From: a virus
Strand: one strand, 5' to 3'
Length of the DNA: 63,451 bases
Virus record (IMG/VR): IMGVR_UViG_3300007960_000021
Location: 1-63,451 of that record
In this document: positions 49,153 through 57,720 of the stretch, one piece after another
Layout of the letters: the number at the start of each line of letters is the position of its first letter
Numbering within the stretch: position 1 is the first letter of the stretch
The notes under the pieces: generated by a model
The model's database searches: none
Told to the model about the DNA's origin: nothing
Seen by the model: only the letters and a program-made list of their open reading frames with translations
Position numbers and translations under genes: made by a program

Positions 49153-50674
49153 TCTAGGCGGCAAGCAACCAAGAGGCTACCAGCTTGCGGCGGTCGAGCG
49201 TGCTCGCTCGGCCGTCGCGGCCGGTTGCCGCAACTTGGTGATCGTCGGGCCGACAGGCAGCGGCAAGACGGTTATGGCTTGCATGTTAATCAAGCTGGCC
49301 GAAGAGAAGGGCAAGCGAGCCCTTGTCATCGCCCCTCGTCGAGAGCTGGTGACTCAGCTATCGACGCATCTTTACGACTGCGACGTTGAGCACGGCATCA
49401 TCATGGCCAACAGTCGCGGAGGCGAGAATCACTACGCCAGCGTTCAGGTTGGCACGAAGGGCACGATCGGCTCCCGCGCAGTTCGCGCCAAGAGCATGAT
49501 AATGGCGAAGTTCGATCTTGTTATCGTAGATGAGTGTCACGACGCGACGGCAAGCGAGTGGCTGAAGATTTACGAGATGCTGCAGAAGGCTGGCAATCCC
49601 GTATTCATTGGCCTGACGGCAACTCCGAGCAAGGGGAACGGTGCGTCGATCGGCCCGTTCTGGAAGCAGCTAGTGCCGACTGCGACGTATGGCGACCTGC
49701 AGGACGCCGGGCACTTGGTAAAGGTGACGGCATACGCCCCTGAGACGCCGGACATGAACGGATGCGGCATAGCGGCGGGCGACTGGAAGAACGACGAAGT
49801 TGACAAGCGAATCAATAGGCCAAAGCTTGTAGGCGACGTCGTTGAGCACTGGAAGAGGTACGGCGGCGACAGGCAGACCGTACTGTTTGCCTGCAACGTG
49901 CGGCATTCAATGCACTGCCGGGACGCATTCAAGAGGGCCGGGATCAATGCGGCTCACATTGATGCGACGACGGACCTCGCTGACCGGGAGGATATCCTTG
50001 CCGACTACAATGCCGGGGAGATTCAGGTAATAACCAACTGCGATATCTTGACGTATGGTTGGGATTCTCCGCAGACAGGGACGATCATCCTGGCTGCTCC
50101 GTCGCGAAGCATCGTGAAGTATCGTCAAAGGTCTGGCCGCGCTCTGCGGCCGTTTCCTGGCAAAGAGGACTGCATCATCATCGACCATTCCGGCGCAATC
50201 TTCATGCACGGATTCCCCGACGAGGACATGGAGTGGTCGCTCGACGCCGGATCGAATGTCGTGAAGGAGAGCCTGACGAAGCGATCCAAGCCAGAGAAGG
50301 AGCCGTCGCAGATTTGCTGCACGAACTGCACTTGCATCTACTCAGGCAGGCCGGACTGTCCACGATGCGGCCATCGCGGCGGAAAGAGCGGCCAGAAGAT
50401 TGCTTTCCAGAAGGGGCTATTGAAGGAGGTGTCGCGAGAGAAGGCGAAGGCTGGCGGTGCCGACACGCCAGAGGAGAAGATCAAGCACTGGCACTACTGC
50501 CTTGCGGTGTCGGCAAACAAGGGACTCAAAGCCAGCGCCGCTGCCGGAATGTACAAAGGAAAGTTCAAGGTCGCTCCATGGGAGGAGGGGTTCCTGCCAA
50601 ACATGCCGGAGGGATACGAATGGAAGAAGCTGACGGCGGACCTGTACCCGCAGTACGTGCAGAGAAAGAAGTGA
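49130..50674 (+). CDS. SF2 DEAD/DECH-box helicase with zinc finger
   Basis: 514 residues. Motif I is GPTGSGKTVM (residue 39), motif II DECH (near residue 133), motif III GLTATP, and motif VI QRSGRALRPF. Between residues 390 and 425 a zinc finger is visible (CCTNCTCIYSGRPDCPRCGHRG). The C-terminal 60 residues carry an extra Trp-rich domain. Helicases with this layout load or remodel DNA at phage origins or recombination forks. The ATG overlaps the previous stop. Together with the primase it forms the replication core; there is no recognisable polymerase. Confidence 0.88.
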   Translation: MLPALEIDLGGKQPRGYQLAAVERARSAVAAGCRNLVIVGPTGSGKTVMACMLIKLAEEKGKRALVIAPRRELVTQLSTHLYDCDVEHGIIMANSRGGENHYASVQVGTKGTIGSRAVRAKSMIMAKFDLVIVDECHDATASEWLKIYEMLQKAGNPVFIGLTATPSKGNGASIGPFWKQLVPTATYGDLQDAGHLVKVTAYAPETPDMNGCGIAAGDWKNDEVDKRINRPKLVGDVVEHWKRYGGDRQTVLFACNVRHSMHCRDAFKRAGINAAHIDATTDLADREDILADYNAGEIQVITNCDILTYGWDSPQTGTIILAAPSRSIVKYRQRSGRALRPFPGKEDCIIIDHSGAIFMHGFPDEDMEWSLDAGSNVVKESLTKRSKPEKEPSQICCTNCTCIYSGRPDCPRCGHRGGKSGQKIAFQKGLLKEVSREKAKAGGADTPEEKIKHWHYCLAVSANKGLKASAAAGMYKGKFKVAPWEEGFLPNMPEGYEWKKLTADLYPQYVQRKK

Positions 50675-50898
50675 GACGCGAGTGCGTTCGCGCTGCGGTT
50701 GGTATCGTAGAGGCCCTGATAAAGACAAGTGAGACCGAGGCTCAGCTTGAGTCGCTTGCCAGGCTTGTAAATGCCGGAATCAACTGCGGAGACATAACCG
50801 AGAGGCAGCGTAGATGGCTGAAAATGACGTACGCAACGAGACTCAAGGAGATTCGCGATGGCAAAGCTAAAGTCGGCAGACAAGAAGATGTACGATGA
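50671..50898 (+). CDS. Small helical protein, 75 residues
   Basis: Starts at GTG overlapping the helicase stop (AGTGA). Product is predicted helical (AAVGIVEALIKTSETEAQLESL, split in two helices) with a basic end. Not recognised. It is coupled to the helicase and overlaps the HNH gene. Confidence 0.5.
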   Translation: MRRECVRAAVGIVEALIKTSETEAQLESLARLVNAGINCGDITERQRRWLKMTYATRLKEIRDGKAKVGRQEDVR

Positions 50899-51268
50899 GT
50901 TTGCGAGACTCTTCGACTTCTGCTTTACGTGCGGCTGGCGACCAAATGAAGGTCTCTGGCGAAACTGGATGATTGGAAGGCTTGAAATGTCGCACATCGT
51001 AGGCGGCAGCGGGCGAAGGCATGACAGGCGAGCGATCGTTAGGCAATGCAGTGGATGCCATCGACTATTCCACGGCGACAGGGTGCGTATTGGCGGGTCG
51101 CTAATGCCGACGCTGACCAAGTCAAACCTGCTGTGGGCAAAGCAGAAGTTTGACCCTGACTACTACGACGTCGAGTACCTTAACTCGCTTTCGATTGCAA
51201 GGCTTGCTGAACCAAAGGAACCAGCCGAATGGTTTATGAGCGAACTGCGAGCAAATGGGTTAGGGTAA
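50858..51268 (+). CDS. HNH-type zinc nuclease-like protein
   Basis: 136 residues. CFTCGWRPNEG and QCSGCHRLFHG give two CxxC pairs, and LEMSHIVGGSGRRHDRR holds the H for the HNH core. The layout fits NinG/HNH proteins that cut recombination or replication intermediates. The overlap with the next gene is 40 bases, long for this genome. Confidence 0.65.
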   Translation: MAKLKSADKKMYDEFARLFDFCFTCGWRPNEGLWRNWMIGRLEMSHIVGGSGRRHDRRAIVRQCSGCHRLFHGDRVRIGGSLMPTLTKSNLLWAKQKFDPDYYDVEYLNSLSIARLAEPKEPAEWFMSELRANGLG

Positions 51269-52215
51269 GCGCGTCCGAGCCGTGCTCGATATGCGGACAG
51301 AAGCGATACTGTACGCGGACTGCCGACGGAACGGCAGCAAAGTGCATGAAGGTCGAGTCTGGCACTTCCGTCAAGACGGGCGGCTGGGTGCATAAGCTTG
51401 ACGATCCGCTTCCTGAGCGCGTCGCACCACCGCCGAGAAAGATTGACTATGAGCTATGGAGGAATCGCTGTGCGGAGGCGTACCGGCACAAGCTTGCAGG
51501 AAAGGTTAGGGCCGAGGAAGCGGAAAGGCTTGGCCTGTCGCCTGGGATACTTGATCGCCTGTACGTCGGAGCCGGTGTTGACGCGAAGCATGGCGTTTAT
51601 TCGACATGGCCGCAGAGGGACGGAAAGGCGAGGTTCGTTGGATACTGCCGCCGATTCAGTGACGGAACGAAGATGTCCGAGAAGGGAGGCAAGCAGGGGC
51701 TGTTCTATCTCCTTCATTGGTATCTGTCGGCAGGGCCGTTGTTTGTCGTTGAGGGTGGCAGCGACGTTGCGGCACTCGCCGGAATCGGCGCAGTCACGAT
51801 CGGCAGGTTCAGCAATGTAGGCGGCGCTGACATGATAGCCACGGCATGGAACGGCCTGACGAAGAAGCCGCAGATAGTCGTCGTCGGCGAAATGGACGAA
51901 AAGCCTCACAAGAGAGGGACGTTGAAATCGTGCAAGCTCGACTGCCCAGGGTGCTCAAACTGCTGGCCTGGAAAGTACGGGGCGATTCATACCGCAGTTC
52001 AGTTGTCGAGCGCTCTTGGCGTTGACGTTCGGTGGGCGATGTGTCCAGACGGATGCAAGGACGCCAGGGAGTGGGCCTCAAAGAACAGAGGGGCGTCGGT
52101 GATCGACTGGATTGAAGACATGAAAGGTGGCGTCAATGTCAAGGTTTCGCAAGCCAGGCAATTGCTTATGTCAGGGACGATGGAGTCAGAAGTTAGAGCA
52201 CTGGGGGGTCCTTGA
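51229..52215 (+). CDS. TOPRIM primase-like protein with zinc finger
   Basis: 328 residues. Residues 15-45 are a zinc site (CSICGQKRYCTRTADGTAAKC). TOPRIM features follow: FVVEGGSDVAALAGIGAVTI (residues 165-185) with the conserved Glu and Asp, and VVVGEMDEKPHKRG in place of the DxD. A late Cys cluster (CKLDCPGCSNC) may bind another zinc. It makes primers at the fork. DnaG or P4-type primases are usually larger, so it is probably a compact phage form. It is the only primase seen. Confidence 0.72.
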   Translation: MVYERTASKWVRVSASEPCSICGQKRYCTRTADGTAAKCMKVESGTSVKTGGWVHKLDDPLPERVAPPPRKIDYELWRNRCAEAYRHKLAGKVRAEEAERLGLSPGILDRLYVGAGVDAKHGVYSTWPQRDGKARFVGYCRRFSDGTKMSEKGGKQGLFYLLHWYLSAGPLFVVEGGSDVAALAGIGAVTIGRFSNVGGADMIATAWNGLTKKPQIVVVGEMDEKPHKRGTLKSCKLDCPGCSNCWPGKYGAIHTAVQLSSALGVDVRWAMCPDGCKDAREWASKNRGASVIDWIEDMKGGVNVKVSQARQLLMSGTMESEVRALGGP

Positions 52216-52675
52216 GAGAGGCCCGGTGAGCAAGCTCAAGTGCCTGAAATGCGGGTGGTACTGGGATTCGTCTCGACAGTACGTTGATCGCATACGGGAC
52301 TGGACAGAGCGGTCCCGAAAGGGGCTGACCGATGAGGACATCCTTGCTCGCTTAATCGAAGGGACTCTCTCGGTTGACATCGTCAAGGCTGAGGTCTACT
52401 CAGGTGACAGGAAGCTCAGCGTCAGGGAGGCTGATCGCGGCAGTCGCGGGCGATATCGCTTTGTCGAGATATGCCGCAACGGCAAGAAGAAGGCGATTGC
52501 GTTGCACAGGATCGTGTGGATGGCAGTCACGAAGAGGCTTATTCCTGACGACAAGGACATTGACCATATCAGGGGATCTGTCGCTGGGGATGGCATCAGC
52601 AATCTTCGCTGCATCCCATCGTCGATGAACCGCTCGCGGTCAAAGATGGCACTCGCAGACCAGTCTCATTACTGA
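52136..52675 (+). CDS. HNH endonuclease
   Basis: 179 residues. The HNH domain is at the C-terminus: ALHRIVWMAVTKRLIPDDKD, IDHIRGSVAGDGISNLRCIP and SMNRSRSK, as in HNH_3 proteins. It has a CLKCGWYWD element at residue 35. The start at ATG 52136 has GGTGG upstream; GTG 52127 is an alternative. It overlaps the primase by 80 bases. Free-standing HNH genes are often mobile; this may be a homing type. The final codons and the stop TGA fall within a palindrome copy. Confidence 0.72.
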   Translation: MSRFRKPGNCLCQGRWSQKLEHWGVLERGPVSKLKCLKCGWYWDSSRQYVDRIRDWTERSRKGLTDEDILARLIEGTLSVDIVKAEVYSGDRKLSVREADRGSRGRYRFVEICRNGKKKAIALHRIVWMAVTKRLIPDDKDIDHIRGSVAGDGISNLRCIPSSMNRSRSKMALADQSHY

Positions 52676-52678
52676 GAC
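52663..52678. repeat. Dispersed palindrome copy 11 (exact, forward)
   Basis: GTCTCATTACTGAGAC supplies the stop codon of the HNH gene (CAG-TCT-CAT-TAC-TGA). This is a third reading frame for the element. Confidence 0.85.
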
Positions 52679-52691
52679 AAGGCAAACAGGC

Positions 52692-52720
52692 TTGCAACCT
52701 TGGCTGAATGGTTGGATAAT
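52692..52720 (+). promoter_or_regulatory. Sigma70-type promoter for the second structural group
   Basis: TTGCAA, a 17-base spacer, GATAAT, about 37 bases before the next start codon and just after a palindrome copy. Confidence 0.6.
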
Positions 52721-52756
52721 CGCCACTGGTAGTGTCTCGTTCACCAGGAGGTACAC

Positions 52757-53185
52757 ATGGCGAGCAATTTCAAGATTTCGACTGCCGCGAGAAACGCCGC
52801 GTGCGACGCGCTGGTCGATCTATTCGATGGCGGGACCCCGCCTGCAACAATTGCCATCAGAACGGGAACGCCGCCGACCAACGTCAGCGATGCAAGCAGC
52901 GGTACATTGCTTGGGACGCCGACGTTCGGGAATCCGGCGTTCGGCTCCGCGTCTTCTGGCGTTGCGACTGCGAACTCAATCACGAGCGATTCGAGCGCGG
53001 ATGCGTCTGGTGATGCCGGTCACTTCCGCTGCTACCAGGGGGCGGCTGGCGACACGGCGGCTCTGTGCCAGGGGACCGCTGGAGAGGCGGCTGACTCTCC
53101 GGACTTGACGTTCGACAACAAGACGATCGTTGCCGGTGGCGTCATTGCGATATCGTCCATCACCATCACCGTGCCGATTCAGTAA
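52757..53185 (+). CDS. Probable virion structural protein, 142 residues
   Basis: A Ser/Ala/Thr/Gly-rich, mainly beta protein (AACDALVDLFDGGTPPATIAI near the start). It has a strong AGGAGG. Its composition is typical of small phage decoration or fibre proteins. It opens the group after the promoter at 52692. Confidence 0.55.
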   Translation: MASNFKISTAARNAACDALVDLFDGGTPPATIAIRTGTPPTNVSDASSGTLLGTPTFGNPAFGSASSGVATANSITSDSSADASGDAGHFRCYQGAAGDTAALCQGTAGEAADSPDLTFDNKTIVAGGVIAISSITITVPIQ

Positions 53186-53196
53186 GGAACGATCGA

Positions 53197-53628
53197 ATGT
53201 CTGAGGTCAAGCAGGTCATTGTTGGCGGATCGTTCGCGCCGAAACTCACGGCGGGAGAGGTTCATGCCATGAGTCCGCTCTTTAGTGAATGCGATGCGGA
53301 AGTGAAGGATGTCGTCGGAATCCTGAGCCGGTGCGTTCTGACGTTCCTTGAGACGCCGGAATCGCGGCTTCCTGGGATGCCGCATCCGTCAGGCGTGGCA
53401 TCCGTCGTTCCTCTTGAAGAGGACGAGAAGCGGCGGATATTCGATGTCGTACCGTGGTCATGGGAATGTGACACGTACGGCAGGGTGCTCGACCGCCTCC
53501 CGCTTGGCAATGCTCGAAACGCGGCCTATCACCTTCTGTGGTACGCTCGCGAACTCACGGTTGACAGGGAGCCGATCACCGTCGATCGGATTGTACGAGA
53601 AGTCACTGACAAGGTCCGGAGGTCGTAA
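53197..53628 (+). CDS. Hypothetical protein, 143 residues
   Basis: Charged alpha/beta protein beginning MSEVKQVIVGGSFAPKL. No motif recognised. The stop overlaps the next start. Located between structural proteins. Confidence 0.5.
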   Translation: MSEVKQVIVGGSFAPKLTAGEVHAMSPLFSECDAEVKDVVGILSRCVLTFLETPESRLPGMPHPSGVASVVPLEEDEKRRIFDVVPWSWECDTYGRVLDRLPLGNARNAAYHLLWYARELTVDREPITVDRIVREVTDKVRRS

Positions 53629-53918
53629 TGGCCGATAACTTGATTGATCTGTCGAAGCGGGCCGCGACTGGCGACAACGTCAGGACAGTGGCGGCCAAGC
53701 TCGCCGCGATTTCGAGAAGAATGGCAGAGGTAGCTGCAGAGGCGGCGGTCGTCAGGAATGAGATCGCAGCCGATCCTGGGGTGTTCACGGCAGCAGATCG
53801 AGCTGTGGCAAAAGCCGCCGTTGAGGCAGCCTACACGGACGTCCTGGTTAGCGTTTACCAGAACAGCCTGTTGACTGGAGTGCTTGTGATAACGGTTGAC
53901 GGCACTCCGGTCGCGTAG
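53628..53918 (+). CDS. Hypothetical Ala-rich helical protein, 96 residues
   Basis: Helices of Ala/Val/Arg (VAAKLAAISRRMAEVAAEAAV) followed by VYQNSLLTGVLVITVDGTPVA. Possibly a small tail or fibre chaperone. The start is overlapped by the prior stop (TAATG). Confidence 0.5.
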   Translation: MADNLIDLSKRAATGDNVRTVAAKLAAISRRMAEVAAEAAVVRNEIAADPGVFTAADRAVAKAAVEAAYTDVLVSVYQNSLLTGVLVITVDGTPVA

Positions 53919-53938
53919 GCACGATCGGGGACGACTGA

Positions 53939-55930
53939 ATGCCAACCTTCTTTGATGATCCAGTTGACGTTACGCCTACGGCGACGGCGACGGCGACGTA
54001 CCACGACATTGACCTGACCAGTCACGTAGGCTCTGACGCCGGAAGCCTCGCGATTGCCCTGTTCCTCGTCGAAGGCGACTCGACGTTTCGCGGCGTTGAG
54101 ATGCGAGGAAACGGGCAATCCTGGGACCCGTACTCCTTGTCTAACTCGCGGTCGCTTGGCCGCTTTGGTTACAGGATCTACGCTGTCAAGCCTGACGGCG
54201 ACGACATTGTTGAAATAGCCTGGACGAACAAGCCAGTGCTCGTCAACTTCCTTGGCTACTTCACGACCGACGAGGCGGTTGGTCATAGCGAGCCAGTTTC
54301 CCGCGCCCCGTCAACGAACAGCACCTACTCCACCTTCACTGTTTCCGGTTCTCCTTCGGATTGCGTGGGCGTCGTGCTGGTACACTTCAACAATACCACT
54401 GCTCAGTACAGGACGGCAGCCAGGGCGTACGGAGACTCGGACGACCGATTTCTCGACTCGCAGTGCTGCTCCATCTCAGGCGTTGATGGAAGCTACCAGT
54501 ACGAAGTGAAGGAGGAGGTGGTCGCGTCGCAGGAATGTTACGAGATTGGCTACTTGAAGTCTGATTCCGGTTTTCAATGGAAGGGCGACAGCGAAGAATC
54601 GTTGACGGTGTCCGCGTCAGAAGACGACATGTGGACCAACAAGACGCCAAGCACGTTGCGAACGGGAGCGACCCACGTGCTGGTCGCATGCACGAACTCC
54701 GTATCCTCTGGGTACGATTGTGTCGCTCGAAGCGGTGACTCGACATGGTCGCTTCAGACCATCACGTATGGTGGACCCGGTTCGGGAATGGCGAAGGACT
54801 GCTATGTCGTGAAGCTCGGATCGAGCGACGACGTTGACGTCTACATCGACCAGTACAACTTTGAAGCGGTTATGATCCTCGGCGACTTCGTGCCGCCGAC
54901 GAGCACGTACACCGGATCGGCCGCTCTTGGGGCTGGCGGCGTCACGTTCTCAGGCTCAGCGGGATTCACTGCCCCGACCTACAGCGGTTCGGCAGCCATA
55001 GAGATTGGTGGTGTCACGTTCGCGGGGTCTGCCACTTCGGCCGACCCTACGTTTACTGCAACGGCAGGTCTTGGCGTCGGTCCAGTTGAGTTCGCGGGGT
55101 CCGGCACGTTTACGGAGCCGACGTACGCTGGTGAGGCAACGCTGTCTATTGCTGGCATTGTCTTTGAGGGCACTGGAACGACGACGGTCCCAGAGTTTGC
55201 CGCGACGGCCGCACTTGAAGTGGCGGGCCTGCTGTTCGCCGGAGACGCGACGTTTGACTCAGGTACGTTCACCGCGTCGGCCGATCTGTCCGTTGGCGGC
55301 ATTGCATTCGACGGCGAGGCCAGCTTTGAGTCGCCCACGTTTACTGCGTCGGCTGCCGTTACGATAGGCCCGGTTGAGTTTGTCGGCAGCGGGACGTCGG
55401 CCGATCCGACAATGACAGCATCGGCTGACGTGTCGATCGGCGCAGTCGAGTTCCAGGGCGAGGCCACGTTTGACTCAGGTACGTTCACGGCGACGGCCTC
55501 GTTGACGACAGGCGGGATTGAGTTTGCGGGCGAAGGGACGTTCGATGCAGGCACGTTCACGGCATCAGCCTCTCTCGTTGCTGGAGCGGTTTCCTTTGAC
55601 GGGTCGGCGCTGTATGTCGAGGCGGTTACGGCGACGGCTTCGCTCACTTCGGGCGCGGTGGTGTTTGTCGGGTCGGCGTCGTATTCAGCGGGCACGTTCA
55701 CGGCGTCGGCCGAGCTGACGGTAGGAGCGATTGAGTTTGCGTCGGCAGGCACGTTCGTTTTCCTGTTTGATCCGAGCGGGCTTTGGGTGTCTCTCAATGC
55801 CGGGCGGTACGCGGCCGGGCGGGCGCCGGGCAGAGTTCACGTCAGCAAGGAATGTGGTAGACTTGCCAAGTCGAATGCGGTTGGTCGCGTGAGCACTTCC
55901 AGGCCGATAGGTCGGCTATACCGAGGGTGA
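53939..55930 (+). CDS. Repeat-rich tail fibre or adhesin-like protein
   Basis: 663 residues. Residues 1-320 are a beta domain with Cys pairs (SQCCSISGVDG) and Trp/Tyr clusters, probably the attachment or receptor part. Residues 323-610 are twelve tandem repeats of 24 residues, each like TFTASADLSVGGIAF plus about nine more. A basic C-terminus (NAGRYAAGRAPGRVHVSKE) ends the protein. Each repeat suggests a two-strand beta unit stacked as a shaft. It is likely a fibre or adhesin on the virion. No chaperone gene is identified with certainty. Confidence 0.65.
   Translation: MPTFFDDPVDVTPTATATATYHDIDLTSHVGSDAGSLAIALFLVEGDSTFRGVEMRGNGQSWDPYSLSNSRSLGRFGYRIYAVKPDGDDIVEIAWTNKPVLVNFLGYFTTDEAVGHSEPVSRAPSTNSTYSTFTVSGSPSDCVGVVLVHFNNTTAQYRTAARAYGDSDDRFLDSQCCSISGVDGSYQYEVKEEVVASQECYEIGYLKSDSGFQWKGDSEESLTVSASEDDMWTNKTPSTLRTGATHVLVACTNSVSSGYDCVARSGDSTWSLQTITYGGPGSGMAKDCYVVKLGSSDDVDVYIDQYNFEAVMILGDFVPPTSTYTGSAALGAGGVTFSGSAGFTAPTYSGSAAIEIGGVTFAGSATSADPTFTATAGLGVGPVEFAGSGTFTEPTYAGEATLSIAGIVFEGTGTTTVPEFAATAALEVAGLLFAGDATFDSGTFTASADLSVGGIAFDGEASFESPTFTASAAVTIGPVEFVGSGTSADPTMTASADVSIGAVEFQGEATFDSGTFTATASLTTGGIEFAGEGTFDAGTFTASASLVAGAVSFDGSALYVEAVTATASLTSGAVVFVGSASYSAGTFTASAELTVGAIEFASAGTFVFLFDPSGLWVSLNAGRYAAGRAPGRVHVSKECGRLAKSNAVGRVSTSRPIGRLYRG
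54905..55768 (+). repeat. Twelve 72-bp coding repeats
   Basis: The repeats are in frame and diverged at DNA level but keep T-(F/Y)-T-A-(S/T)-A and (V/I)-E-F-x-G positions, so selection is on protein. Confidence 0.8.
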
Positions 55931-55934
55931 TTGA

Positions 55935-56315
55935 ATGTCTGAGCAGAACAGCGTGCTTGCCCGCGAGACGAACGACAAGGCGGCAACCGAGCAGATCAAT
56001 TACCTTTGCGACTTTGGCGACCGACTTGCCGCAGGGGACACGATCGCGACAGTCACCGGAAACGATGCCAATGGCAACGCACTCGGCGCAATCGACAGCA
56101 CCGGCGACTTGACGATAAGCTCTGTGGCAGCCAACGGCTCCCAGGTGACGGTAGACGGAGTCGCAGTTGCCGCGAATGAAGGGTTGCAGTACACGGTCTA
56201 CGGCGGGACCGCAGGCGACCTCTACACGATCGTTTGCCGAGTCGTCACGACGAACGGCGAGACGCTTGAGGTACGATGCCGACTCCGGATCGTACCGGAC
56301 GCCAATGCCCTATAG
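55935..56315 (+). CDS. Probable structural protein, fibre-tail adaptor-like
   Basis: 126 residues. An N-terminal helix with ETNDKAATEQINYLCDFGDRL, then Ig-like strands (AAGDTIATVTGND, YTIVCRVVTTNGETLEV). This is the look of phage fibre-tail adaptor proteins that attach fibres. It follows the repeat protein by five bases, which supports it. It is the last gene before a gene-free stretch of 1.4 kb. Confidence 0.55.
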   Translation: MSEQNSVLARETNDKAATEQINYLCDFGDRLAAGDTIATVTGNDANGNALGAIDSTGDLTISSVAANGSQVTVDGVAVAANEGLQYTVYGGTAGDLYTIVCRVVTTNGETLEVRCRLRIVPDANAL

Positions 56316-56441
56316 CCTCGCCACGCGAGCGTAATGGCCCCTCTCGCACGCTTTGTGCCATCCGGACGCCTTCCGAGCCGGATTCCCTTTCTGCGTGCTC
56401 TACGCGGCCGTCAGGCGGTCGGTACGCGCGGCAATCCGGCC

Positions 56442-56457
56442 GTCTCAGTAATGAGAC
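56442..56457. repeat. Dispersed palindrome copy 12 (exact, reverse)
   Basis: GTCTCAGTAATGAGAC in gene-free DNA, about 180 bases before the promoter at 56637. Confidence 0.85.
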
Positions 56458-56636
56458 TCGCGTAACAGCACGCCGGATATGAAAATCCCGCGTTTTCAAG
56501 CTTCCGCGTATGGAATGAGTTTAGGGGCGGATCGGCCGAATCCGAAAGCTACGCCGACCGGCCGGAATTCCGCACCACCCATCCAGGGGGGAGGCCCCCA
56601 TACCCCCCGCCAGGTAGGGGTACATCCGTACACGTA

Positions 56637-56665
56637 TTTACAAGCGACTACTTTAAGGGTAGAAT
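56637..56665 (+). promoter_or_regulatory. Strong sigma70-type promoter in the gene-free region
   Basis: TTTACA, a 17-base spacer, TAGAAT. The first gene downstream starts about 1,050 bases later. Confidence 0.65.
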
Positions 56666-56683
56666 CGGGGTTCAACCCGATTC
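56662..56683. promoter_or_regulatory. Operator-like palindrome over the -10 box and start site
   Basis: Arms GAATCGGG (56662-56669) and CCCGATTC (56676-56683) around a six-base spacer. It overlaps the -10 box, so it could be an operator; if transcribed, it also forms a hairpin. A T-rich stretch follows. Confidence 0.5.
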
Positions 56684-57720
56684 GCTCTTTCTTAATCCGA
56701 GACGTCACCAGCCGACAACGGGCGCGGCGCAAACGGCGCCCCCGCGCGGGGTTCTCCCCGCGCGCCTATCTCGCAGCATTCAAGCTACCGGCACCCCGCA
56801 GTGCGTGACGTTTCGCATCGTAGCAAGCTTCCCCGCATTCCGCAGGAAGCGCGTAAACCGATACCGAAACGGCCGCACATGTGTGCAGTTAGTGCGATAT
56901 AAGTCGCGGGCTAGCCAACCGCAGACACGACCCGTTGCAAAAGCCTTTGAAGAGCGGGGATTACCCTTTCGGGTATGAAAGCAATTCCAGGGCAGGCAGA
57001 GCCGAGCGTACCTATCACCACTTGATCCGGAACGAATCAAGCACCGATAAGCGCAGGCCAAAGATGACCGGACCAAGTTGTCCTAGTAGTCGAGGTGACG
57101 TTCACAAAGCTAGTAGACCTACTCTTCAATGAGTTGAGTTCAGCCAACGTCCCATCGGGACGGGCAACATGGCAAGAGGGTATGAAAAGCGCCGACTTCC
57201 ACAGGAAAGAAACGGACCCCAACGATCCACCGGATCGCCATAACGCCCAAAAGAACTTGACGACGACTTGAACGATATGACAGCGCGGTAGGCCGGGAAA
57301 GCAGTCCACGTAGACAAGACAGGGCATTCGCAACATCGCATGAGATACGCGGTGTCCGATATGCGTGACGTTTCCTGGTTGGGCAAAGCGGTCGAAACTC
57401 AAGTCGCATCATTACGGCAGGGGATGTTCGGAAAAACGACAAGGAAGTGCGTGCAGTTCGCGGAAACGAACGAATCGCGATAGTCGCCAGCATTCACCGT
57501 CAAGACGAAACTCATTGAGGCCACTTGTGAGGCGTAGGTTAGAGGTTATCCGAACGCGCTACGGCGCGCGGGACCGATAGCATACTAGCGAAGAATCGAA
57601 CTTAAAATCGAATTGCCCGCCATGCGTGACGTATCGCGGGTAATGCAACCGTTTGGCATCGGTTGCCTGATGATGACAGCCAAAGTTCAGTTTCCAGTTT
57701 CTTTGCGAGGAGTTTCAGTT

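Larger units (their letters stand above)
56316..57720. other. Gene-free 1.4-kb region, candidate structured RNA
   Basis: No reading frame here has a ribosome site and a plausible protein on either strand. A consensus promoter lies at 56637. From about 56670 onwards there are many short perfect hairpins: CGTCCC-atc-GGGACG (57149-57163), GATCC-acc-GGATC (57224-57236), TACCC-tttc-GGGTA near 56966, and CGCGC-tacg-GCGCG near 57555 (a UNCG-type loop). TCAATGAGTT (57127-57136) matches AACTCATTGA (57509-57518) over ten bases and could close a domain of about 390 bases. Five copies of the TGCGTGNNGT motif lie here. It may be a long noncoding RNA or a leader; an origin of replication is another option. 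Confidence 0.45.

Noticed and set aside
54905-55768. CRISPR array from regular 72-bp repeats
   Set aside because: The repeats are translated in frame, diverged at DNA level and have no spacer-repeat structure.
56655-56690. A GGTTCAAC-containing hairpin like a tRNA T-arm
   Set aside because: The arms do not pair as a T-arm (49-65 pairing fails) and no acceptor, D or anticodon arm is found. It is better read as an operator palindrome over the promoter.
57037-57493. Minus-strand reading frames of 86-121 codons in the gene-free region
   Set aside because: No ribosome site, no plausible protein features (long Ser/Arg/Trp mixes), and they overlap one another in different frames.
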